Part shown: piece after piece, positions 56,239-64,000 of the stretch
Position numbering within the stretch: position 1 is the stretch's first letter
How the letters are laid out: each line of letters opens with the position of its first letter
Assembly (NCBI GenBank): GCA_963822705.1
Contig: CAWGIX010000006.1
Location: 496,001 to 560,000 of the forward strand
Reading direction: 5' to 3'
DNA: 64,000 bases
From: CAVRQM01 sp963822705
GTDB lineage: Bacteria > Pseudomonadota > Alphaproteobacteria > Acetobacterales > Acetobacteraceae
Notes under the pieces: generated by a model
What the model saw: only the letters and a program-made list of their open reading frames with translations
What the model was told of the DNA's origin: nothing
Databases searched by the model: none
Position numbers and translations under genes: made by a program

Positions 56239-58207
56239 TTGAGCAAAAGAAAGTTCGAGCAGGTCTGCTCGCGTCAAAGCAACAGGTCCGGGCCTGTACG
56301 GGACGAGGTGGTTATCGGCAGGATATCTTTCGATCGAGGATTTGAAGTTCGCGATCTTTACTGGCAAATGAGCGGGTCTGATAGACTTTCTCTGGAGGCC
56401 GCACTGACCGAGGAGCCCGGGACATTGACCATCCCCGCCGGCTCGACGCTCTCATTGGCGACTTACTTCAACGCTCTTTACGAACGGCAGTGGCGGCTCT
56501 ACGCCCGAGTTCGAATCGCTCGCCCTCCGCCTTACGCTGTCGGGCTTCGCCACGGTCCGGATCAAGCGCCGTCTCGACGACGGAACGACTCAGCTGGTCT
56601 GGGAGGGCGTGCGTGACGACATGTCCGACAGCGATATCGTGCTGCCTGACCCGGGGCCGGGCTTTCGCCAGTGGGGCATGTTATACGCCGAGATCGCCGC
56701 CCCGAATGGTCCGGCGACGCTGCATGCTGCATCCTGGGTGGTGCTCGCCGCCAAGCCGGAGCCGGTCGGGCTCGCTCTGGTGTTCTGCACCTTCAACCGC
56801 GAACGGGAAATCCTGGAGGTGTTGCGCACGCTCGGCGGCGATCGCCAGGCGATGGATCTGGTCGCGCGGATCATCGTTGTCGATCAGGGCCAGCCGGGCC
56901 TCGCCGTACACCCCGAGATGGCTACGCTCCCCGCCGCCGCGGCCGCGAAAATCCGATTGGTTCAGCAGGAGAACTTCGGCGGAGCCGGCGGCTTCGGCCG
57001 GGGCTTGCTGGAAGCCCGGAGGGACCGGGGGATCACCCATGTGGTGCTGATCGACGACGATGTCCGGATCGAACCGGAGAGCATCCTGCGCATGCATGCC
57101 TTTTTCTCGTTGGCCTCGGGTGAGATGGCAGTCGGCGGGCACATGCTCGACGCCGTTCGTCCGTGTACGCTCTATGAAGCCGGCGCCGTCGTGGGTGAGG
57201 AGCGTTGGGCGCTCTACCCGATGCGCATGGGCGAAGACCTGCGCGATCCGGACCAACTCGCGTCGCTTCTGGATATCCGGCCGGCGCATTATAACGGCTG
57301 GTGGATGTTTGGCTTCCCCATCAGCTTCATCGACCGCGTGGGCATGCCGCTGCCGTGTTTCATCCGCGGCGATGATGTGGAGTTCGGTTTGCGGCTCTCG
57401 AAGGCCGGGCTGCACGTCGTGACGATGCCGGGAGTTGCCATCTGGCATGAGCCGTTCTATCTGAAGATCGGCGGCTGGCAGCTTTATTATGAAACGCGAA
57501 ACATGCTGGTGGCGGCCGCCTTGCATCTGAATTTCCAGCCCGGTCGCGCAGCGGCCCTCATGATGGGCCAATTCCTGCGGCATCTACTGACCTGCCGCTA
57601 CTACAGTGCTGCATTGATCCTCCGTGGCATTGAGGATTTCTTGAAAGGACCTGAAATCCTGCGCGGCCCTCCGCTGCTGATCCATGCACCGCTGGCCGCT
57701 ATGCGCACGCAGTACCCGGCGGCCGTTGTTCCCCGCGAGCGCTGGTTGCCGCAAGCGAGATTGCGCGAACCACCGCGAGGGCCGCTGTCGCTCATTGCGC
57801 GCGGCGTGCGGGTCGGCCTCGACCATCTGATGCGCCGCACCGCGATCGCCGCACCCTTGCGGCATCTTGCGGTGCGTGATCTCGCTTGGCATCGTGTCGA
57901 GCGGTTCGACGCCGTCGCGGTCGACACGTATTGGGACCGGGATTTGCTCGTTTTGCGTAGGTCGCGCGAGGACGTGCGCGCTCTGCTGGCGAGGGGCGTG
58001 CGGTTGTTTCCTCGGCTGTTGGGACGCTCTTCCAAGGCGGCGCGGGCGTGGCGCGTCGCCCTGCCACGGCTTTCCAGCATCGAGTCCTGGGAACGTTATC
58101 TTGGCTTGGCCGGGTCGCCGATTCCCATTGCTGCCGGGTTGGCCGGGGCGAACAGCGCGGGAACCGTCGCTGCGCTGCGGCCAGTAAGCATCGAAGGTGA
58201 CGATTAA
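56239..58207 (+). CDS. Galactofuranosyltransferase, GlfT2-like GT2 family, one frameshift
   Basis: From TTG 56239 the N-terminus VVIGRISFDRGFEVRDLYWQ and TLSLATYFNALYERQW recall the N-terminal beta-sandwich of GlfT2. Near 56500 the frame shifts to LALRLTLSGFATVRIKRRL and then runs intact to 58207. The GT2 domain has VFCTFNREREILEVLRTL, NFGGAGGFGRGLLEARRDRG, VVLIDDDVRIEPESILRMHA (metal-binding DDD) and later FIRGDDVEFGLRLSKAG with the WHEPFY segment bearing the likely metal-ligand His. Repaired length about 656 residues. It adds galactofuranose to a polymer or lipid. It is divergent from glf, with a 145-base intergenic region. Confidence 0.88.
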
Positions 58208-58316
58208 TACGCGCTCACGCCGGCCAAAGTAGACCCACTGGCTTGACGCCGACCTCGTGCATCAACATGCCGCGCCAGCGGGGCCAGCTTCCTCCCTGCT
58301 TGACGCTGCCGGGTCC

Positions 58317-58330
58317 GGGGTCTAGACCCC
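58317..58330. other. Perfect 14-bp palindrome upstream of tRNA-Leu
   Basis: GGGGTCTAGACCCC lies in the 140-base gap between the galactofuranosyltransferase gene and tRNA-Leu. It may be part of a terminator for the former, an operator, or one more dispersed repeat; no T run follows. Confidence 0.4.
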
Positions 58331-58347
58331 GCGCCTTCGCGCCGGTG

Positions 58348-58435
58348 GCCCAGGTGGCGGAATTGGTAGACGCGCAGGTTTCAGGGTACCTGTGGCAGCA
58401 ATGTCGTGGAAGTTCGAGTCTTCTCCTGGGCACCA
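58348..58435 (+). tRNA. tRNA-Leu (anticodon CAG)
   Basis: The acceptor stem GCCCAGG (58348-58354) pairs with CCTGGGC (58425-58431), followed by A and an encoded CCA. The D-arm GCGGAATTGGTAGACGC is typical of tRNA-Leu, the long variable arm follows, and the T-loop is TTCGAGT. The anticodon stem CAGGT/ACCTG encloses TTCAGGGT, 8 bases long with anticodon CAG, where a normal loop has 7. One extra G explains the difference and is probably a sequence error. Confidence 0.93.
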
Positions 58436-58458
58436 GTTGGGGCACCATCCCGTCGTTG

Positions 58459-59115
58459 ATGGCTGACATTACGCAGTTCATTCCCGGCGCCACGATCCAT
58501 CTGCATCGCCACGACCTCCCGGCAGAGCTTGCGCTCGGCCCGGTAGTGGCCGTGGATACCGAAGCCATGGGCCTTGACCCGAGGCGAGACCGGCTGTGCC
58601 TGGTGCAATTGTCCGCGGGCGACGGGCACGTGCATCTGGTGCAGCTGATTCCCGAGGCGCTCGGTGGCCACGGCTACCGCGCCCCGAATCTGCGCGCACT
58701 GATGGCCGACCCTGGTGCCATCAAAATCATGCACTTTGCGCGGTTCGACGTGATGATGCTGCAGCAGGCGCTGGACGCGACCGTCGCCCCGGTGCGCTGC
58801 ACGAAAGTCGCGTCGAAACTGGTGCGTACCTACACGGATCGCCACGGATTACGCGATCTGTGCCGCGACCTGCTGGGCGTGGACTTATCCAAACAGCAGC
58901 AGACCTCGGACTGGGGGGCGGTGGAATTGTCCGCCGAGCAGCTGGCCTACGCCGCGTCGGACGTTCTGCACCTGCATGCGCTCTGGGCGCGGCTCGAGGC
59001 GCTGCTGGAGCGCGAGGGGCGGCTGGCCCTGGCCCTGGCCTGCTTCGATTTTTTGCCGACTCGCGCGCGGCTCGACGTGCTCGGCTGGGAAGATCCCGAC
59101 ATTTTCGCCCACTAA
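58459..59115 (+). CDS. rnd: Ribonuclease D (short form)
   Basis: A 218-residue DEDDy exonuclease: VVAVDTEAMGLDPRRDRLCL holds the first Asp and Glu, IMHFARFDVMMLQQAL the second Asp, and LAYAASDVLHLHALWARLE the final Tyr-x3-Asp. HRDC domains of E. coli RNase D are absent, as in other alphaproteobacteria. It trims 3' ends of tRNAs and other RNAs. I chose ATG 58459, just before the conserved start, rather than an upstream in-frame start that would overlap tRNA-Leu. It begins the rnd-kdsD-lpt unit, 23 bases after the tRNA. Confidence 0.92.
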   Translation: MADITQFIPGATIHLHRHDLPAELALGPVVAVDTEAMGLDPRRDRLCLVQLSAGDGHVHLVQLIPEALGGHGYRAPNLRALMADPGAIKIMHFARFDVMMLQQALDATVAPVRCTKVASKLVRTYTDRHGLRDLCRDLLGVDLSKQQQTSDWGAVELSAEQLAYAASDVLHLHALWARLEALLEREGRLALALACFDFLPTRARLDVLGWEDPDIFAH

Positions 59116-59182
59116 CGGCGGTGTCACGTTTCGATATACCGCGACGGTTGACCCGCACGCCGGCCAAGTCCTACTTCCGGTT

Positions 59183-60211
59183 ATGGACGCAGCCCTAGCC
59201 AGCCAAGCGGCGTCGGCCGAGGTCGCTCGTCCGACCACGCCCCAAAAGCGGCCCGATGATCTGGCCGCGGCCCGCGCGGTGCTGGTTGCGGAGGCCGCCG
59301 CACTTCAGGCGCTCGCCACGTCTCTGGACGGCGCGTTTGCTCGCGCGGTCTCCCTTCTGGCCGAGGTGCCGGGCCGGGTCGTGGTCTCCGGCATCGGCAA
59401 GTCTGGGCATGTGGCGCGCAAGATTGCGGCCACGCTGGCCTCCACCGGCACGCCATCGCTGTTCGTGCATCCAGCGGAAGCGTCGCACGGCGATCTTGGC
59501 ATGGTGGTGCAGGGCGATGCCGTGGTGGCGCTGTCCAACTCAGGCGAGACCACGGAGCTGGCGGATCTGGTGGCGCATGCCCGGCGGTTCGGCCTGCCGC
59601 TGATCGCCGTCACCGCAAACGCGCCGAGCACGCTGGCGCGTGCGGCTGACGTGGTGCTGCTGTTGCCGAAGACGGCGGAAGCCTGCCCGCTGGGACTGGC
59701 GCCGACCACCAGCACCACCATGCAAATGGCGCTGGGCGATGCGATCGCGGTGGCACTGCTGAAACGCCGCGGGTTTGGGCCGACGGATTTTTCGCAGATC
59801 CACCCCGGCGGCAAGCTCGGGCTCCGGCTGCGCCGGGTCGGCGATCTGATGCACACCGGCGAGGCCGTGCCACTTGCCGAGCCGTCCACGCCCATGAGCA
59901 CGGCTTTGATCCGCATGTCGGAAAAGCGTTTCGGCTGTCTGGGTGTCATTGACCGGGCGGGGCAGCTGGTCGGCATCCTGACCGACGGCGACCTGCGACG
60001 CGCCATGGCCCCGGACCTGCTCGACCGCCGGGTCGGGGAGCTGATGACCCCGGGGCCCAGAACGATCGGGCCGGACGCGTTGGCGGCAGAGGCGCTGCAC
60101 ATGATGAATGCGCGCGAGCGGCCGATCACGACGCTGTTCGTGGTCGACGAAGCCGGCCGGCCAATCGGAATTCTGCACGTGCACGACCTGTTGCGGGCGG
60201 GTCTCGCGTGA
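59183..60211 (+). CDS. kdsD: Arabinose-5-phosphate isomerase (KpsF/GutQ family)
   Basis: An intact 342-residue enzyme. The SIS domain has VVVSGIGKSGHVARKIAATL, FVHPAEASHGDLGMVV and VALSNSGETTELADLV; the His and Lys of these blocks act in isomerisation. Two CBS domains follow (around VGDLMHTGEAVPL and ELMTPGPRTIGPDAL). It makes D-arabinose 5-phosphate, the precursor of Kdo in lipopolysaccharide. ATG 59183 fits the family start. It precedes lptC with a GTGA overlap, as in many alphaproteobacteria. Confidence 0.93.
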   Translation: MDAALASQAASAEVARPTTPQKRPDDLAAARAVLVAEAAALQALATSLDGAFARAVSLLAEVPGRVVVSGIGKSGHVARKIAATLASTGTPSLFVHPAEASHGDLGMVVQGDAVVALSNSGETTELADLVAHARRFGLPLIAVTANAPSTLARAADVVLLLPKTAEACPLGLAPTTSTTMQMALGDAIAVALLKRRGFGPTDFSQIHPGGKLGLRLRRVGDLMHTGEAVPLAEPSTPMSTALIRMSEKRFGCLGVIDRAGQLVGILTDGDLRRAMAPDLLDRRVGELMTPGPRTIGPDALAAEALHMMNARERPITTLFVVDEAGRPIGILHVHDLLRAGLA

Positions 60212-60873
60212 CGAGCTTGGTGCCCATGACCACGGCCCAGCTACGGCGCACCGGCATCGGTGGCGCGCGCCAAAAGCCGCCCCCGACGGCGGCCAGCATT
60301 GCACGGCGCCGTCTTTTGGTCGGCGCTGCGAAAGGCGTGCTGCCACTCTTGGCGCTGGTTCTGCTGGCCAGCATCGCGCTGTGGCCGGAGTACTCCCGCT
60401 GGGCCACCGAGGCGCGGCTTCGGGCGGCACGCCTGGGCCTGGAACTGCGCACCGGCCAGCTGACGCACGCGACCTATCATGGCGTCGACCAGCGCGGCCG
60501 TCCGTATACCGTGACTGCGACCGAGGCCCGCCAGGTATCGCCGGAGCGGATCGACCTGACCGACCCGAAAGGCGACATCACCATGGAAGGCGGGCGCTGG
60601 ATGATGGGACGGTCGCTCAAGGGGACCTATCTGCAGCATGCGGGCAGTCTCGACCTGGCGGGCGATGTCCAGCTCTATCGCGACGACGGGACGGTGATGC
60701 AGACCGACACTGCCACGCTGGACCTGAAATACGGCGCCGCCTCGAGTGCCGATCGCGTGCACGCCGAGGGTCCGTTCGGCACTTTGGACGCGCAGGGCTT
60801 TGCGGTACTCGACCGGGGCACCGTCATTCAGTTCACCGGCCCCGGAAGGCTGGTGCTGAACGGAAAACAATGA
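60208..60873 (+). CDS. lptC: LPS export ABC transporter periplasmic protein LptC
   Basis: A 221-residue protein with one membrane anchor near residues 42-60 (GVLPLLALVLLASIALWPEY) and an LptC domain of periplasmic beta strands (TVTATEARQVSPERIDLTDP, GDVQLYRDDGTVMQTDTATL). It links the LptBFG transporter to LptA in moving lipopolysaccharide to the outer membrane. The GTG 60208 start overlaps the kdsD stop, and a second in-frame ATG at 60226 is possible. The gene overlaps lptA by ATGA. Confidence 0.9.
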   Translation: MTSLVPMTTAQLRRTGIGGARQKPPPTAASIARRRLLVGAAKGVLPLLALVLLASIALWPEYSRWATEARLRAARLGLELRTGQLTHATYHGVDQRGRPYTVTATEARQVSPERIDLTDPKGDITMEGGRWMMGRSLKGTYLQHAGSLDLAGDVQLYRDDGTVMQTDTATLDLKYGAASSADRVHAEGPFGTLDAQGFAVLDRGTVIQFTGPGRLVLNGKQ

Positions 60874-61879
60874 GCCGGGCGGGTCTGCTTGCCGGGCTGG
60901 TGCTGCCGGTCACGCTTGCGGCGGGCTCGGTCCGGGCGCAAGGGATCGACCTGTCCAGCGGGGGTCCGGTCGACGTGACCGCACAGGGCGGCTTCGAGTG
61001 GCGCGAGGCGGATCAGGAGGTGATCGCCACCGGCGATGCCCGCGCCGTGCGCGGCAACGTCACCGTGTTGGCGGACACGCTGATCGCCCACTACCGCAAG
61101 AAGCCGGGCGCCACGCCCACGGCCCAGCCGGGAGCCAACCGGCCGCCCAACCGGCCGCCACGGCCGCGGTGCAGCCCGCTGCGGCTTCGGCCAGTGCGCT
61201 GGGCGGCGTCGATAATGGCGACAACGAGGTCTACCGGCTGGAGGCGGACGGCCATGTGCGCATCGTGACGCCGACCGACGAAGCGCTCGCCGACCACGCG
61301 ATCTACGACATCGACCAGGCGGTGCTGGTGCTGACCGGGCACGCCCTGAAACTCACCACGCCGCAAGAGGTGATGACCGCCCGCGACGACATGGAGTACT
61401 GGTCGCAGAAGCACATCGCCATCGGCCGCGGCAACGCCGTGGTGGTCACCAACGACCAGCGCCGGGTTTCCGCCGACGTGCTGGTCGGCTACACAACGGA
61501 CCCGAACGCTCCAGCGGCGCCCGGGGCTGCGAAACCGGTGCCGGTTGCGGCAAAACCCGGCGCGCCACCCGCCGATCCGTTGGCCGCCTCCGGCAAGCTG
61601 CAACGGGTGGAGGCGTATGGGAACGTCGAGGTCCGCACCGTGCTCGACACCATCCGCGGCGACCGCGGCGTGTACCTGCCCGACACCGGGTTGGCGCGCA
61701 TCATCGGCCATGTGCGCATCACCCGCGGCCAGAACCAGCTGAACGGTCCGGCCGCCGACGTGAACATGAAGACCGGCATCGCGCATATGATCAGCCTGCC
61801 GAACGCCCGGGTGGAAGGGCTGATCATGCCGAACGACACCACCGCCCAGCCGTCGGGTGCCAAGGCACCGCCGCGGTGA
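60870..61879 (+). CDS. lptA: LPS transport periplasmic protein LptA, one frameshift
   Basis: ATG 60870 gives a signal peptide (LLAGLVLPVTLAAGSVRAQG) and DVTAQGGFEWREADQEVIAT with the OstA/LptA start GDARAVRGNVTVLADTLIAH. Near 61150, in a Pro/Ala-rich linker, the frame breaks; the next frame gives VYRLEADGHVRIVTPTDEAL and the second half, with GRGNAVVVTNDQRRVSADVL and RVEAYGNVEVRTVLDTIRGD. Repaired length is about 336 residues, longer than E. coli LptA because of Pro/Ala linkers but common in alphaproteobacteria. It bridges the periplasm for LPS transport. The stop overlaps the lptB GTG start. Confidence 0.88.
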
Positions 61880-62676
61880 ACGAGCTTCGTCAGGACCTGC
61901 CGGAGGAGATGCGGCGCGGCAGGCTCCAGCGCGGCGGCATCCTGGCCGGAACCAACGACGAACTGGCCGCGAGCGGGGTGGGCAAGACCTACAAGCGCCG
62001 TCCGGTCGTGCGCAACGTCTCCGTCTCGGTGCGCCGTGGCGAGGCCGTGGGCTTGCTCGGCCCGAACGGGGCCGGCAAGACCACGACCTTCTACATGATC
62101 GTGGGTTTGGTACGGCCGGAGACCGGCCACATCTCGCTCGAGGGAACCGACATCACCGCGCTGCCGATGTACCGCCGCGCGCGCCTGGGCATCGGCTATC
62201 TGCCGCAGGAGGCCAGCGTGTTCCGCGGCCTGAACGTGGGCCAGAACGTCATGGCGGCGCTGGAAGTGGTGGAGCCGGACGCCGACCGCCGCCAGCAGAT
62301 GCTGGATGCCCTGCTGACCGAGTTCGGCATTGCCCACCTGCGCCGCACCCCGTCGCTCGCCCTGTCGGGCGGCGAGCGGCGGCGGGTGGAGATCGCCCGC
62401 GCCCTGGCCTCGCAGCCGAACTACATCCTGCTCGACGAACCACTCGCCGGCATCGACCCGATCGCGGTGAGCGAGATCCGCGATCTGGTCGGGCACCTGA
62501 AGGACCGTGGGATCGGCGTGCTCATCACCGACCACAACGTCCGCGAGACGCTGGAAATCATCGACCGCGCCTACATCATGCACGACGGCGAGGTGCTGAT
62601 GCAGGGCAGGCCGGCGGAGGTGGTCGCGCACGAGGACGTCCGCCGCGTCTATCTGGGAGAAAGATTCAGTCTCTAG
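61876..62676 (+). CDS. lptB: LPS export ABC transporter ATP-binding protein
   Basis: An intact 266-residue ATPase. Walker A is in GLLGPNGAGKTTTFYMIVG, YLPQEASVFRGLNVGQNVMA is the LptB-specific Q-loop region, ALSGGERRRVEIARAL the signature and YILLDEPLAGIDPIAVSEI Walker B. ITDHNVRETLEIIDRAYIMH is the H-loop block typical for LptB. It powers LptFG in extracting LPS from the inner membrane. The N-terminus has ~25 residues ahead of the usual start. The GTG start overlaps the lptA stop; rpoN follows after ~110 bases. Confidence 0.95.
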   Translation: MNELRQDLPEEMRRGRLQRGGILAGTNDELAASGVGKTYKRRPVVRNVSVSVRRGEAVGLLGPNGAGKTTTFYMIVGLVRPETGHISLEGTDITALPMYRRARLGIGYLPQEASVFRGLNVGQNVMAALEVVEPDADRRQQMLDALLTEFGIAHLRRTPSLALSGGERRRVEIARALASQPNYILLDEPLAGIDPIAVSEIRDLVGHLKDRGIGVLITDHNVRETLEIIDRAYIMHDGEVLMQGRPAEVVAHEDVRRVYLGERFSL

Positions 62677-62787
62677 ACTGGATTTGATGAGCCCAGCACG
62701 ATTCTTGCTTGCGTTGCCGTCCCTGTCGCGCTGCAGTGCAGCACGGCCGCCGTTTCGGCCGTCCTGCACAGCCTGAAGCGCGCACGC

Positions 62788-64000
62788 ATGGCCCTCGGCC
62801 CCCGCCTCGACCTCCGCCAGTCGCAGTCGCTGGTGATGACGCCGCAATTGCAGCAGGCCATAAAGCTGCTGCAGGTACTCGAATCTTCAGGTGGCGGCGT
62901 TCGTCGAGGAGGAGCTGGAGCGCAATCCACTGCTGGAGCGCGATGATCGGCCCGATGAGAATTTCGGCGGGCAGGAGTTGCCGGCTCTCGATCAGATGGA
63001 GCCCATTCGCGCCGAGCCGGTCGGCGCGGCGGATGGCTTTGCGGACCCGCCGGACCCCCCCGACGCGGCGGACGCGGCGCGTTCGGAGGTGTTGTCCGCC
63101 GCGGACTCCGAGCCGATGGACGCGGCCCACGCGGAGCCGTACGATGCCGGCCCGGCCGATGGCGTTCATGCCCAGGAGCGCCATGGTCGGGTCAATGGGC
63201 ACGAGGACGGCGACTGGCGCGGGGTCGACGAATACGCCCCCGACGCGCGCACCCTGCGCGAGCATCTGGACCTGCAAATTCGGCTGACGTTTGGCGACCC
63301 GGCGGACCGGCTGATTGCCGCCCAGCTGGTTGCCAATCTGGACGCCTCCGGCCGGCTGGCGGTACCCCCGAGGAACTGGCCATCATGCTGGGCACCGACT
63401 TCGAGCGGCTGGAGCGCGTGCGTGGCCGCATGCTGCAGTTCGAGCCCACCGGGATGTTTGCCCGCGATCTGCGCGAATGCCTCGCGGCCCAGCTCGCCGA
63501 GCGCAACCGGCTCGATCCCGCAATGGCCGCGCTGCTCGATCATCTGGACCTGCTCGCCGCGCGCGACATGCGCGCGCTGATGTCGCTGTGCGGCGTGGAT
63601 GCTGCGGACCTGGCGGACATGGTGGCCGAACTGCGCCGGCTGGACCCGAAACCAGGATCGGCCTTCGACGCCGCACCGCCGCTGCCGATCATTCCGGACA
63701 TCCTCATGCGCCGGCTGGGCGAGGCGGACTGGCTGCTCGAACTGAACGGCGAGACCTTGCCGCGCATTCTGGTCAATCACGGCTTTTCCGCGCAGGTGGT
63801 CGCCCGCGGCTCGCGCGAGGACAGGATTTTCGTTGCCGACAAGCTGCAAACGGCGAGCTGGCTGGTCAAATCGTTACAGCAGCGGGCGCAGACTATCCTG
63901 AAAGTGGCCTCCGACATCGTGCGTCAGCAGGACGGTTTCTTCCGCCATGGCATCGGTCACTTGCGGCCGCTGATTCTGCGGGACGTTGCCGCCGCCGTGG
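62788..64000 (+). CDS. rpoN: RNA polymerase sigma-54 factor, two frameshifts, truncated by window edge
   Basis: ATG 62788 opens region I: ALGPRLDLRQSQSLVMTPQL then QQAIKLLQ, which binds the activators. An extra G near 62877 shifts the frame; beyond it VAAFVEEELERNPLLERD continues region I, then an acidic, Ala/Pro-rich region II. A missing C in the CCCCC run near 63368 shifts it again to EELAIMLGTDFERLERVRGR and the core-binding domain (FEPTGMFARDLRECLAAQLA). The end of the window lies in the central domain, just past ILKVASDIVRQQDGFFRHG. RpoN directs transcription of enhancer-dependent promoters. lptB-rpoN adjacency is typical for proteobacteria. Confidence 0.92.

Noticed and set aside
61489..62847. 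A 452-codon minus frame opposite lptA/lptB
   Set aside because: LptB is intact with all ATPase motifs on plus; the minus frame is a shadow.
1..64000. A search by eye for transposases, integrases, phage genes, rRNA and riboswitches
   Set aside because: None was recognised in the translated frames or intergenic gaps; the gaps are short.

Overview
The window is a 64-kb piece of a GC-rich alphaproteobacterial chromosome, most likely from the family Acetobacteraceae. The grounds are the very high GC content, the gene order tsaD/hemC with hemD-mic60/hemX-hemY, the order rnd-kdsD-lptC-lptA-lptB-rpoN, and the many ATGA/GTGA start-stop overlaps. This is inference from gene content; no rRNA is present, and genus cannot be set. 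I see no insertion sequence, integrase, CRISPR array or phage gene. No stretch longer than about 300 bases lacks a gene.

Layout. (1) 1-4463, minus: a peptide/opine-type ABC importer (two ATPases, two permeases, binding protein). (2) 4676-12188, plus: a tightly overlapping respiratory operon with a quinoprotein-like propeller, a cytochrome c lipoprotein, caa3-type oxidase subunits (ctaC, ctaD, ctaE), a small membrane protein, ctaG and another cytochrome c. A diheme-type cytochrome c (12192-13129) faces it. (3) 13126-16662, minus: an AraFGH-like sugar ABC importer. (4) 16823-24781, minus: a surface-sugar cluster (RgpF-like protein, two sugar-nucleotide SDRs, rfbF, glycosyltransferase, methyltransferase, rfbC). 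(5) 24855-31076, minus: the heme genes hemC, hemD, mic60/hemX and hemY, with a propeller glycosidase-like gene and an RlpA-like gene lying between hemC and hemD. (6) 31113-34602, plus: tsaD, rlmJ, murJ. (7) 34894-37080, plus: an accessory islet with a lipoprotein, a GH25/DUF1906-like protein and a gene remnant. (8) 37175-39735, minus: a cobalamin-type radical SAM enzyme, an EVE-domain protein and a YciI-like protein. (9) 39907-51722: an unusual redox/lipid cluster. A large two-heme cytochrome c and a GMC oxidoreductase on plus converge on a minus operon of catalase-like protein, patatin-like phospholipase, two unknown proteins and a Dyp-type peroxidase. (10) 51797-58207: an ABC exporter, a clan-A glycosidase-like protein and UDP-galactopyranose mutase on minus, divergent from a galactofuranosyltransferase. 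(11) 58348-64000, plus: tRNA-Leu, rnd, kdsD, lptC, lptA, lptB and the start of rpoN.

Sequence quality. Many genes read as conserved proteins only if one or more single-base indels are allowed, several of them at homopolymers. Frames are broken in rpoN and lptA, both normally conserved, and the tRNA anticodon loop has one base too many. Breaks are densest at 12.2-20.3 kb and 40.3-47.2 kb and almost absent at 20.4-39.7 kb. I therefore read most of them as consensus errors and annotate the genes as CDS with the breaks stated. True decay of some accessory genes is not excluded.

The best candidate for undescribed biology is region 9. Co-oriented genes there suggest that lipid release (patatin), heme-peroxide chemistry (catalase-like plus Dyp peroxidase), alcohol/aldehyde oxidation (GMC) and electron disposal (cytochrome c) belong to one oxylipin-like or lipid-peroxide pathway, with two proteins I cannot assign.
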